Source: Sapria himalayana (Eukaryota; Streptophyta; Magnoliopsida; Malpighiales; Rafflesiaceae). Taken from it: a DNA stretch of 64,000 bases. Positions 11,758 through 19,974 of this stretch are shown here, one piece after another. The stretch spans positions 1 to 64,000 of the forward strand of contig JAREIK010000739.1 of the NCBI GenBank assembly GCA_029783825.1. The letters run 5' to 3'. A model generated the notes under the pieces. The model saw only the letters and a program-made list of their open reading frames with translations. It made no database searches and was not told the DNA's origin. The position numbers were made by a program, and so were the translations under genes. How positions within the stretch are numbered: the stretch's first letter is position 1; each line of letters opens with the position of its first letter.

Positions 11758-11985
11758 TCTATGTATCTCTCGCTCCCTCTCTCATTCTTTTTGGGCTACT
11801 CTCTCTCTCTCTCTCTTTATCTCTCTCTTGCTATTTTATATCTTTCTTTTTTGCTTTCTCTCTCCCTCTCTCTCTTTCACTCTCCAGCTCTCTCTCCCTC
11901 TTTCTCTCCCCCCTTTCTTCCTCTCCCCCCCTTTCTCTCTCTCTCTCTCTCTCTCACTCTCCTTCACCCCGCTTTCTGTCTCTCA
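11757..11985 (+). repeat. (CT)n-rich tract ending at the TNP2 deletion junction, element L
   Basis: About 230 bases of CTCTCTCT with CCC interruptions. In M the equivalent tract (34345-34640, GA on the plus strand) is followed by a whole TNP2 gene. In L it runs straight into the last ~70 codons of TNP2. R has the same fusion at about 44690-44700. The open frames across it (poly Ser-Leu) are repeat artefacts. Confidence 0.9.
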
Positions 11986-11989
11986 ACAA

Positions 11990-12235
11990 AGAAGTGCAGA
12001 CTTAGCTATTGCACTGGCATTCCAAGAAGAGGACATAAATAATATTAATCTTGTGCATGTAGATTAATATCTAGAAAATTTATGTGACTCAAATGGTGGC
12101 CTAATAGAGATTGAAGATGATAAATTTCTATCTAAAGATGAGTTAGAACTTCCATTGGAATCAGACAAAATACAGAAGATCCATTGAAGGATGATAGTGA
12201 TGCTGATAATTAAACTAATATAATCATATTATAAT
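11990..12235 (+). pseudogene. Residual C-terminal tail of TNP2 transposase, element L
   Basis: Encodes ADLAIALAFQEEDINN, then HVD, a stop, and ENLCDSNGG with an acidic tail. It matches the M sequence that directly follows the DUF4216 part of its TNP2 gene (30690-30910) and the R remnant (44470-44700). Everything upstream in TNP2 is missing, so no transposase can be made. Stops occur inside the fragment. Confidence 0.82.
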
Positions 12236-13355
12236 ATTAAACTATCAAAGACTTTTTATATTTTGTTGAAATCTATTGGTGTATTTTATTCTAAAATACA
12301 TGGTTGTTCATCATATCTATATTATTTATTCTATGTTTTAATTTTTTTGTATAGTAGATGGCACCTAAAGGACATGGCCATGGTCGAGGTGGACGTGGAT
12401 GGAGTACTGGACCAAATCCATCTAGTATTTTACACCATTTTGCAAATTTAGTACCATCTCATACCCACCATATCTAGACATCAACATTACAATCACCATC
12501 TCCATTTCCATCACCATCACCATCATTGACTCCTTTACTATCACCTTTATCAGATATAAGCCCATCACCCATTACCATTCAATAACACACTTTTGATCCA
12601 TAGCCATCTTCAATACTCATTTTACACCAATATTTCTTCCATTTATAGAACCATCGATAGGATCAAATGCTGTGCCTTCCTCTACATTCAGTGCTAAGTT
12701 AGTAATTAAGATTGAGGATAGGAGGTATAAGAAATATGTAAATATTACTTGAATAAAAAATTATGATGTTCTTGTTAGTGGTTTTTTGTATAGGTTTTTC
12801 CATCTCACATTTGTTCAGCTATAATTACAAAGTCTTTCAAGAAAATGGTTGATTCTAAAGCATTCTAATGGAAGAAAGTTTCTAAATAATGACTTTCAGG
12901 TAAAAATAATGAAACAAAAGCATTGAAAATTACTTATCTAATTAGTTAACTATTATGCTGATTATTTTTCAAACAGTAAATAATTATGTCATTGTTATTA
13001 ATATAAATTTTTTTTTGTAATTTTTCTATATATAGAATCCATCCAAATGGGCACCCAAATTTGATGGAAAGATAAAGTCATTATGGGAGAGCAAAGCTAC
13101 TGAATGGTATTTGATTTTGTCCATAAATTGAAGAATATAAAAGAAAGTCCTAATTTATATCTGAGGATGATTGGCTAGAGTGGCTTAAGCATTGGGAGGA
13201 GCCAGATGTGAAAAATAATTAGAGATTTCTAGCAAAAATCGATGAATTAAGTTAGCTGGACTAGGTACAGGAATGTCTCGCCACAAAGGAGGATCAAAGT
13301 CTAGCTTTGAGCATGCTCGAGATTTGGTACAATTTTTAAAAATCTAAACATTTAT

Positions 13356-14345
13356 ATATTTAGTGGTTATCCTAATAGTCTTAATAAATAAAATCTACGC
13401 ATGGTTTTATTAATTTTGTTAAAGTTTTTTATAATTTATTATTTATGATTTAATAAATACATACTCTAGGGTGGAGAATTGAGTTGAGATTCTAATTTTT
13501 ATGAGATTTTCAGAAAGATGTATGTAAAGAAAGTGGATGGTCAGTTTGTTGACAACAAGTCTTAGATGATTGCTATAAGAATCTATTATATTAATAAAGT
13601 TTTATAGTACTATAATAAATTTTAAAAGTTGTTTGGAATGCAAAATATTAAATTTATTTTATGTATATCTATAATAGTATTTTTCCATATTTTATCACAG
13701 AAACTAATGGAGTGTGACAGCTGCTTCTCAACAAGTTGAGGGTTCTATGGATCTTCAACCAATTGACTAAGATCCTATGTATTTGGAGAGCATAGAAGGT
13801 CATAAGAAGCAGTGAGTGTATGACATCGACCCAACGGGAGTATATTTAGTGGTTGTCCTAATAGTCCAATAAAGCAAATCTGGCATGGTTTTATTAATTT
13901 TGTTTAAATTTTTTATCATTTGTTATTTTATGACTTAATAAATATATAATCTTGGCTGGATAATTGGGTCAAGATCCTAATTTTTATGAGATTTTTAGAA
14001 AGATGCATATGAAGAAAGTGGATGGTCAGTTTGTCGACAACTAGTCTTAGATGATTGCTATAAGAATCTGTTATATTAATAAAATTTCATAGTACTACAG
14101 TACATTTTGAAAGCTATTTGGAATGCAAAATATTAAATTTATTTTATGTATATCTATAATAGTATTTTTCTCTATTTTTTCAGAGGAACTAATGAAGGAA
14201 CATGTGATAGATGCTCCTCAATAAGTTGAGGGTTCTATGGATCTTTAACCAATTGACTATGATCGTATCTATTTGGAAACCATAGAAGGTCAAAAGAAGT
14301 AGCAAGTGTATGATATCGGCTCAAAGGAAGCGGCATTTTGTTGTA
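13356..14345 (+). repeat. Tandem duplication of a TNP1 exon-intron segment, element L
   Basis: Two consecutive units of about 490 bases, 13356-13847 and 13848-14345, each with ATTTAGTGGTTRTCCTAATA, the FYEIFRKM exon, an intron-like stretch and YLETIEG. M and R have one unit. The second unit is nearly identical to the R copy (I find about two mismatches over ~490 bases), while the first unit and the surrounding DNA differ far more. Confidence 0.88.
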
Positions 14346-14439
14346 GTAGTTGTGATTCTAATTCATCTATCACAACAATGGTGGATGAGATGGTCGACCA
14401 AGTAATGAAAAAAAATGAATGTTGTAAATTTCTAGAAAC

Positions 14440-14700
14440 AAAAATGAAAGAGAAGGATGGGTAGATATCTCATTTAAAGGAAGAAATGCATGAAATGGAA
14501 AAAGAGAAGGATGAGTAGATTACTCATTTGAAGGAAGAAATGCATGAAATGAAAGAAGATAAGGATGAGCAGACTACTCATTTGAAGGAAGAAATGCAAG
14601 AAATGAAGAAAGATAAGGATGAGTAGATTACTAATTAGAAGGAAGAAATACAAGAAATTAAAAAAATGAATGATGAGATGAAAGAAATTAAGAATATAAT
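14440..14700 (+). repeat. 54-bp tandem repeats coding a coiled coil, element L TNP1
   Basis: About four to five units of an 18-codon repeat reading roughly ITHLKEEMHEMKEDKDEQ, with stops (TAG for CAG) in several units. M (28740-28930) and R (42440-42660) have related arrays of their own. The pattern of hydrophobic residues fits a dimerisation helix. The complementary frames rich in Phe/Leu are shadows. Confidence 0.85.
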
Positions 14701-14744
14701 ACAATAGCAGATGTCCTATATGGGGTCAAAGTTAGTACATTGAC

Positions 14745-15590
14745 ACGACAAATAGCATTTCGAGATCCATCTACAAAACCACACAAGAAAGGCTAGCACA
14801 AATTAACCAACTAATTATGAGGATGATTTTGTATCATAATTATTTCTGAACAGTTTTTAATTTTTGTCTATGAGTAGCAAAATAAGATGAGATATTTTTT
14901 GAGGTATCAATTTTTTATATTCTAGTTTTGTTCATTTCTATGCCGATTAACCTAATAATGAATCTTTGTAGGACATCTGATGTGAGACACAAGTACAAAT
15001 TCTGATTAAAAGCATTAAGACTTTGTCATGGTCCTTCCTATGCATGAATCTCATCTTTACTGATTTCTGCTAGATCAAAAGGAGGTCAAGCTTCTATTAT
15101 CTTCATTATTCCTAAAAAATTTTATTTTTTTCACACACACTCTCTCTCTAAACATCATTGTTAGACATCTTTTAGTTATTTCTTGAAGTTGTACAACTAT
15201 CAACTTAGATTTGTGTTTATTAATGTTTATAATTAATATTTTTAAATATCTGTGAATATGTTTGTGTGTACATGAATATTTTGGGTAGAGTGTTAGCATA
15301 ATATAGGTATGTAAAAGGCTTGGCTAGTCCTCCTAGTGTTAGGAACAACATGTTAGATTCTGAAGTTTTAAGATGAAACAAAAAATTTTGGTCCAACGCA
15401 GTCGTAGGTTTGTTCTTGACACACTTATTGCATGTAGATCTACATTGTCACTGTTTAGATCTATGAGTGGTAATTATTGATCATCTATGGAATTAAATTG
15501 TTGAAATGTTAATAGCCATTATGATTACTAATGAAATTCAATTAAATGAGTTCATTTTTCTTATTCTCCTTCCCTTTCATGTTAGTAGTT
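14745..15590 (+). other. Region after TNP1, shared by the three elements
   Basis: Non-coding stretch with a conserved block (AAGGCTTGGCTAGTCCTCCT at ~15317 and GTTCTTGACACACTTATTGC at ~15412) present inverted in M (27900-28140) and R (41680-41870). In L and R it leads into the BPC start codon. It therefore probably contains the captured 5' UTR and UTR intron of the BPC gene; this is inference. In M the same block ends in unrelated sequence. Long stops-free frames are absent. Confidence 0.55.
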
Positions 15591-15592
15591 TC

Positions 15593-15850
15593 ATGGATGA
15601 TGATGAGCTGAACATGAGGAACTATGGCTCTTATGAGCCATTTTTCCAGGGGAATCTTGGTCTGCATCTGATACCTAGCATGGGAGACCATGATACGAAG
15701 CCTTTATTACCATGACATTATATTAACAACTTTTTGGTTAATGCCAATAATTCATTCAATCCCCACGAATGCTTTGTCTCCAACACTTCTCTTGCACTGC
15801 AATACAAGAGAGATGACTAGATAAACTAGAGAGATAAGTTTTTGAAGTTT
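15593..15850 (+). pseudogene. Captured N-terminal fragment of a BPC/GAGA-binding gene, element L
   Basis: Reads MDDDELNMRNYGSYEPFFQG, then LGLHLIPSMGDHDTKPLLP, a stop (in place of the usual Gly of a GRD motif), then VNANNSFNPHECFVSNTSLA and a degraded RDKFLKF. This order matches the N-terminus of plant BASIC PENTACYSTEINE (BBR/BPC, GAGA_bind) group I proteins: MDDD..LNMRNWGYYEP, GHLGLQLM, DRDTKPF, FHPRDC, RDSW..(Q/H)R(D/E)KFL. The C-terminal five-cysteine DNA-binding domain is absent, so it cannot act as a GAGA-binding factor. R carries the homologous fragment, so the capture predates the split of L and R. Confidence 0.85.
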
Positions 15851-15904
15851 TGTGCCATCTTTATGAAGTATAAATGGGATAATACTAATTTGTTGTAGTT
15901 TTGT

Positions 15905-16250
15905 GTCATCCGAGGCTATGCCATTATATTTATGTGTGTATATATGTATATATATACTATAGTATATATGTACATATATACTCATTATAATATATATTGT
16001 AGTAGATGTGCACATATATAGTCAGTATCATATATAATACAGTATATATGTATATATATAGAGTATATATGTACATAAACTAGTGCATTATATATTACAT
16101 ATTGACTGCACTATTATATGTACATATATACTACAGTATATATGTATGTATATACTGAAATATTATATGTACATATATATGCAGTATATATGTACATATA
16201 TACTCAGTATTAACGTACATATATATTGTAGTATATATGTACATACTAAA
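15905..16250. repeat. Palindromic TGTACA array 1, element L
   Basis: Tandem degenerate units of about 20-22 bases built on GTATATATGTACATATATAC, a perfect palindrome centred on TGTACA, joined by CTCAGTA or CTACAGTA linkers. R has the equivalent array split by the foldback element (39895-39970 and 41018-41240). Confidence 0.9.
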
Positions 16251-16880
16251 TTTGATGACATGATCACTAAGAAATTAGAGTAGTTTTTTATCTATATCCA
16301 AATTTGATACTTGCATAATGATGTCACAAAATAAAATTGGCTAAGTAGATTATAAAGATAAAGCTAGAGGGACTGATTGACCCAGATAAAGCTGATCACT
16401 TCTCTTTGTTTCTTGAAAGCAGAGTTTTTTCCTATTTCTTGTAGAAAGATTTTGAAATAATTATAGGAAATACTAATGGCAAGTGTATTTTGCAAGTTCT
16501 ACTTTTCTTTTCTTTCTAGATACTATGTTTAAGATTCTCATAACTGCTAATACCTCTTTTTTCCCATTCAATTGTGTAGTATTTTAAGCCTTGAATCTAA
16601 ATATTCTTTCAAGAATTATTGAAACTACGGAAGGTGGTGGTCTAGTTGTTTTACTTATTTGAACCCTATCATTACTTATGAGTTTGTGTACATTGGTCAT
16701 AGTGAGTTATATTTCATTACTGATTATTTGCTTACACGAAAACATGATATGCATTCTTTGATCATTGAATTAGAATGTCTCTAGTGTTTCTGACATGTTT
16801 GGATATTAATGAGAGATTTAGAACAGAGTGGCATTCTGAAATAGTTTCTCGATTCAATGAGAGGTTTCTCTTATATGTAC
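16250..16880 (+). other. Unidentified captured or internal segment, element L
   Basis: Ordinary-complexity sequence of about 630 bases, conserved inverted in R at 39240-39895 but absent from M. Parts read like decayed coding sequence (for example NPIITYEFVYIGHSELYFIT at ~16660-16720), and there are polypyrimidine-AG tracts. I do not recognise a protein. It lies between two palindromic arrays, the same setting as the other carried fragments. Confidence 0.5.
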
Positions 16881-17245
16881 ATATAAGAGAAATGCTAGTA
16901 TATCTTTTATACGTACTTACTGAGTATATGTGTTCATATATACTGCCCTATATACATACATATATACTTCTATACATATATATATATATATACATACGTA
17001 TATACTATAGTATATACGTAGATATACAATCAATATATCTACATATATACGTAGTATATATACATATAATACTGATGTATTATATGTATGATTATATATA
17101 TACTCAGTATATATCTACATACAATACTACACTATATACGTACATATACTACAGTAATTAATGTAACTAGCGAAATTCTAGTATAAATGTACATATACAC
17201 TGTAGTATATATGTACATATATACTACAGTATTATATATCTATCA
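16880..17245. repeat. Palindromic TGTACA array 2, element L
   Basis: Second block of units related to GTATATATGTACATATATAC, mixed with GTACGTA variants, at the position where R's matching array was split by element M (24830-25151 joined to 39026-39240). Confidence 0.9.
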
Positions 17246-17284
17246 ACATAGAACTTTTTTTATGTATTAATTTTGATTTGATTG

Positions 17285-17545
17285 ATAGTCTTAATTTTGT
17301 ATAGATATGATAACACAATGTTCCCCATACAAAGCTTGTAGAAGTGATGGGATTTTTAACTAGACGTCGTGGTCCACAACTAGGACAACTTTGTCACAGT
17401 AGAAAGATTGTGATCAGATGAGCTTGGGGAGAGAAATCAACATCAATTTCACGAATAGATTATACTTTATACACTGTCATTAGATACATTGATGAATAAT
17501 ATGTAATAAAATTTTATTATGTTTTTGTTTTAACTAAGTAAAACA
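17285..17545 (+). repeat. Recurring module, copy 1 (element L)
   Basis: First of five copies in the window of a ~220-260 base module. Reading through: AAGCTTGTAGAAGTGATGGG, GTCACAGTAGAAAGATTGTG, then ATTATACTTTATACACTGTC and a TAATAAAATTTTATTATG end. A partly conserved reading is TKLVEVKGFFTRHDAP, QLCHSRKMVI and ISRIDYTLYTVIRYIDE, suggesting decayed protein-coding origin. I do not recognise the family. The other copies are at 18640 (+), 23390, 24550 and 25630 (all minus). Confidence 0.8.
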
Positions 17546-17559
17546 AGGGTTGTGTAGAT

Positions 17560-18005
17560 TGTAGTTATTCAAAATTATTATGCAAAAAATATATTAATCA
17601 TCCTTTGTTGCACATGAGCATGGTGGAGTGCTCCATTTTTCTATGTTGAAGTTTCTTATTTATTTGTTGATGGTTATTGCTGCTGACTATCAGTCTCTAT
17701 TTCATATGCCAGTTCTTTTGTTACTTGTCTGCTCGGTCATGGTAGGGCAGAGTAACACCCTTATATGCCTTGGGACCGGAAGAGAGTTCTAGTTGGGAGG
17801 AGGTAAGATGTGAACTTTGATGTGCCAAGCATGACTCATGACTTGTCTTCCAAGTTTTCCTTGAAGACTTTTCAGAGATATTTTTTTAAATTTAAATAAA
17901 CTTCACATTTATTTATGTTGATAGTGAAGTTTTGTGCCATATTTGTGAAGTATAAATGAGATAATATTAATTTGTTGTAGTTTTGTATCATCCGAGGCTA
18001 TGTGA
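17560..18005 (+). other. Coding-like fragment between module copies, element L
   Basis: Contains a decayed frame (VLHFSMLKFLIYLLMVIAAD, then LLLVCSVMVGQSNTLICLG) also present inverted in R at about 24140-24450, with the same residues in part (LHYSMFKFLIDFLMVIVADD). It ends with the block AGTATAAATGAGATAATATT that recurs before every palindromic array. The origin is unknown; it could be a captured host exon or an old element gene. Confidence 0.55.
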
Positions 18006-18605
18006 TTATATATATGTACAAATAATATTGCATTATATACGTACATATAAACTAAAGTACATATATACATATATACTCAGTATATATGTATGTATGTAAC
18101 GAGTATATACGTACGTATATAATGAGTATATATGTATGCATGTATCGAGTATATGTGTGTATATACTGAATATATATGTATGTATATACCGAGTATAAAA
18201 GTACATATATACGGAGTATATATGTACGTATATACTGAGTATAAACGTATGTATATACTGAGTATATATGTACATATATTACTACAATAATATATACATA
18301 TACTATAGTAATATATGTAGTCAGTATATATGTACATATATATTGAGTACATATATATTCAGAATATATGTACATATAATACTACATAATTATATTTACT
18401 TTTATATTGAGTATATATGTACATATACTACTGTATATATGTACATATATACTCAGTTTAAATGTACAAATAATACTGCAGTATACATGTATATATACTA
18501 CAGTAATATATGTAATTAGTGAAATGCTAGTATATATGTATATATACACTACAATATATTTGTACATATATACTATAGCATTATATATTTATCTAAGCAT
18601 ACTTT
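18005..18605. repeat. Palindromic TGTACA array 3, element L
   Basis: About 600 bases of the 20-22 base palindromic units, including runs of ACTGAGTATATATGTACGTAT. The self-complementary units produce open frames on both strands (Tyr-Ile-Thr-rich), which are artefacts. Confidence 0.9.
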
Positions 18606-18639
18606 ATTTATTTATTTATTTTAATTTGATTGACTGATT

Positions 18640-18890
18640 TAAACTTCATACAGATATGGTACTACAAAGTTCCTCATACGAAGCTTGTAGAAGTAAAGGA
18701 ATGTTTCAATAGACATGTTGCGCTGTCACTAGGATAGCATTTTCACAGCAGAAAGATGGTGACCGGAGGAGCTGGAAGAGAGAAAGCAACATCAATTTCA
18801 TGGATAGTTTATACTTTAAGCACTGTCGGTAGATACATTGATTAATAAGATGTTATAAAATTTTGTATTGCTTTTGTTTTAACTTTGTAA
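18640..18890 (+). repeat. Recurring module, copy 2 (element L)
   Basis: Second copy: AGATATGGTACTACAAAGTT, AAGCTTGTAGAAGTAAAGG, CAGCAGAAAGATGGTGACCG, then TTTATACTTTAAGCACTGTC. It sits between array 3 and the 3' subterminal repeats, the same place as the module at 25630-25850 in M and at 23390-23600 in R. Confidence 0.82.
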
Positions 18891-19353
18891 TAAATTATAT
18901 CAGAATAATTTATTAACTAATTTTAATTTTTGTTAATTATAAATTGTCTTTTATAGTTTTTGTTTTTATTCAATTTAATATAAAAACATAAAATTATTTA
19001 ATTAAATTTCTCGAAAAAAAATAAAATAGAGAAAATAGTTTTGGAAAGAAAATAGATAGGGATTTTTCCCGTGCTAGGTTAGCTAGGGAATTTTCTTTGT
19101 AATTTAGCTAGGAAATTTTCTGAAGCGTAAAATTAAGGAGAAAATTAACTAGAGAAATTATTAATTTAGCAAGGGAGTTTTCATCGCTAATATTTATTAG
19201 CTAGGAACACTTTCCATAGCTAATTTTTAGCGACGAGTACTTTCGCTTGGGAAAGGTTCTATCATTAATCCATTGTTATATCCACTTTAGCGACAAAAAC
19301 CCCCATTTAGCTAGAGATTTTTTTAATGCTATTTGGGATTTTTCTTTATTGTG
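18890..19353 (+). repeat. 3' subterminal repeats and terminus of element L
   Basis: An AT-rich lead (to ~19020) is followed by repeats of TTAGCTAGGGAATTTTC and TAGCGACGAGTAC, then AAACCCCCATTTAGCTAGAG and the terminal TTTTTCTTTATTGTG at 19353. M has the same block inverted at 25152-25620. The terminal pentamer is CACAA rather than CACTA on the complement. Confidence 0.85.
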
Positions 19354-19974
19354 AAATAGAAAAATAGATAGATAGACAAATAGAAATATAGATTGATTGA
19401 TAAATAGAATGTGAGATAGATAGATAGATAGATAAATACATAGATAGATAGACAGATAGATAGATCGTTATATAGATATATAGACATATAAATAGATATA
19501 CAGATAGACAAATAGACAAATATAAAAAAACAAAATTAGACAGATCGACAGAATGACAAATAGATAGATATACATTTAGATAGATATAATATTTATTAGC
19601 TAGGAACACTTTCCATTGCTAATTTTTAGCGATGAGTACTTTCGCTTGGGAAAGGTTCTATCATTAATCCATTGTTATATCCACTTTAGCGACAGAAACC
19701 CCCATTTAGCTAGAGATTTTTTTAATGCTATTTGGGATTTTTCTTTATTGTGAAATAGAAAAATAGATAGATAGACAAATAGAAATATAGATTGATTGAT
19801 AAATAGAATGTGAGATAGATAGATAGATAGATAAATACATAGATAGATAGACAGATAGATGGATGGTTATATAGATATATAGACATATAAATAGATAGAC
19901 AAATAGACAAATATAAAGAAACAAAATTAGACAGATCGACAAAATGACAAATAGATAGATATACATTTAGATAG
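19188..19974. repeat. 399-bp tandem duplication across the L end / GATA junction
   Basis: Unit 1 is 19188-19586 and unit 2 is 19587 to about 19974. Each holds the last ~166 bases of element L (from TAATATTTATTAGCTAGG to TTTATTGTG) plus ~230 bases of GATA tract. The units differ at only a handful of bases and one ~8-10 base gap, so the duplication is recent and postdates joining of the element end to the repeat tract. Confidence 0.92.

Larger units (their letters stand above)
12358..14743 (+). pseudogene. TNP1-like gene (Transposase_24, Ptta/En/Spm type), element L, broken
   Basis: Starts MAPKGHGHGRGGRGWSTG, the usual Gly/Arg-rich N-terminus of plant Ptta/En/Spm proteins, after a TTTTTTGTATAG splice-acceptor-like tract. 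A TAG stops it after THHI, and the same TAG is present in M and R. Later pieces include a Ser/Pro-rich stretch, YKKYVNIT, KWAPKFDGKIKSLWESKATEW, FYEIFRKMYVKKVDGQFVD, YLETIEGQKK and a coiled coil of 18-residue repeats (ITHLKEEMHEMKE). Several introns seem present (TTTTTTCAG at ~14180). In En/Spm the TNP1/TNPA-type protein binds subterminal repeats. Multiple stops make this a pseudogene. It also has an internal duplication (13356-14345). Confidence 0.88.
7037..19353 (+). mobile_element. CACTA (En/Spm) element L, TNP2-less subfamily
   Basis: Starts with a canonical terminus, CACTACAAGAAAATG, and ends at 19353 with a sequence whose complement is CACAATAAAGAAAAATCCC. Both ends carry arrays of TTAGCTAGGGA and CCATCGCTAAAT motifs in both orientations, typical subterminal repeats of this superfamily. 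The interior holds a TA-rich spacer, a (CT)n tract, a TNP2 tail fragment, a broken TNP1-like gene, a BPC gene fragment, palindromic arrays and repeated modules. The length is 12.3 kb. The 3 bases on each side (TCT left, AAA right) do not match, so the outer flanks seem rearranged. R (23157-55812) is the same subfamily inverted. Confidence 0.9.

Noticed and set aside
11695..12067. Ser/Leu/Pro-rich open frames across the CT tract
   Set aside because: Translation of (CT)n fused to the TNP2 tail remnant; the equivalents at 34210-34689 and 44580-44957 are the same artefact.
14474..14704. Phe/Leu-rich frame on the minus strand, and plus-strand relatives at 28728-29060 and 42436-42762
   Set aside because: Antisense shadows of the 54-bp coiled-coil repeats in the TNP1-like genes.
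15905..16250. Possible CRISPR-like array (regular repeats with spacers)
   Set aside because: Units are degenerate, palindromic and contiguous, with no unique spacers; the context is a plant transposon.
16083..18637. Tyr-Ile-Thr-rich frames in palindromic arrays
   Set aside because: Self-complementary TATATGTACATATA units lack stops in some frames; no homology, and both strands are open.
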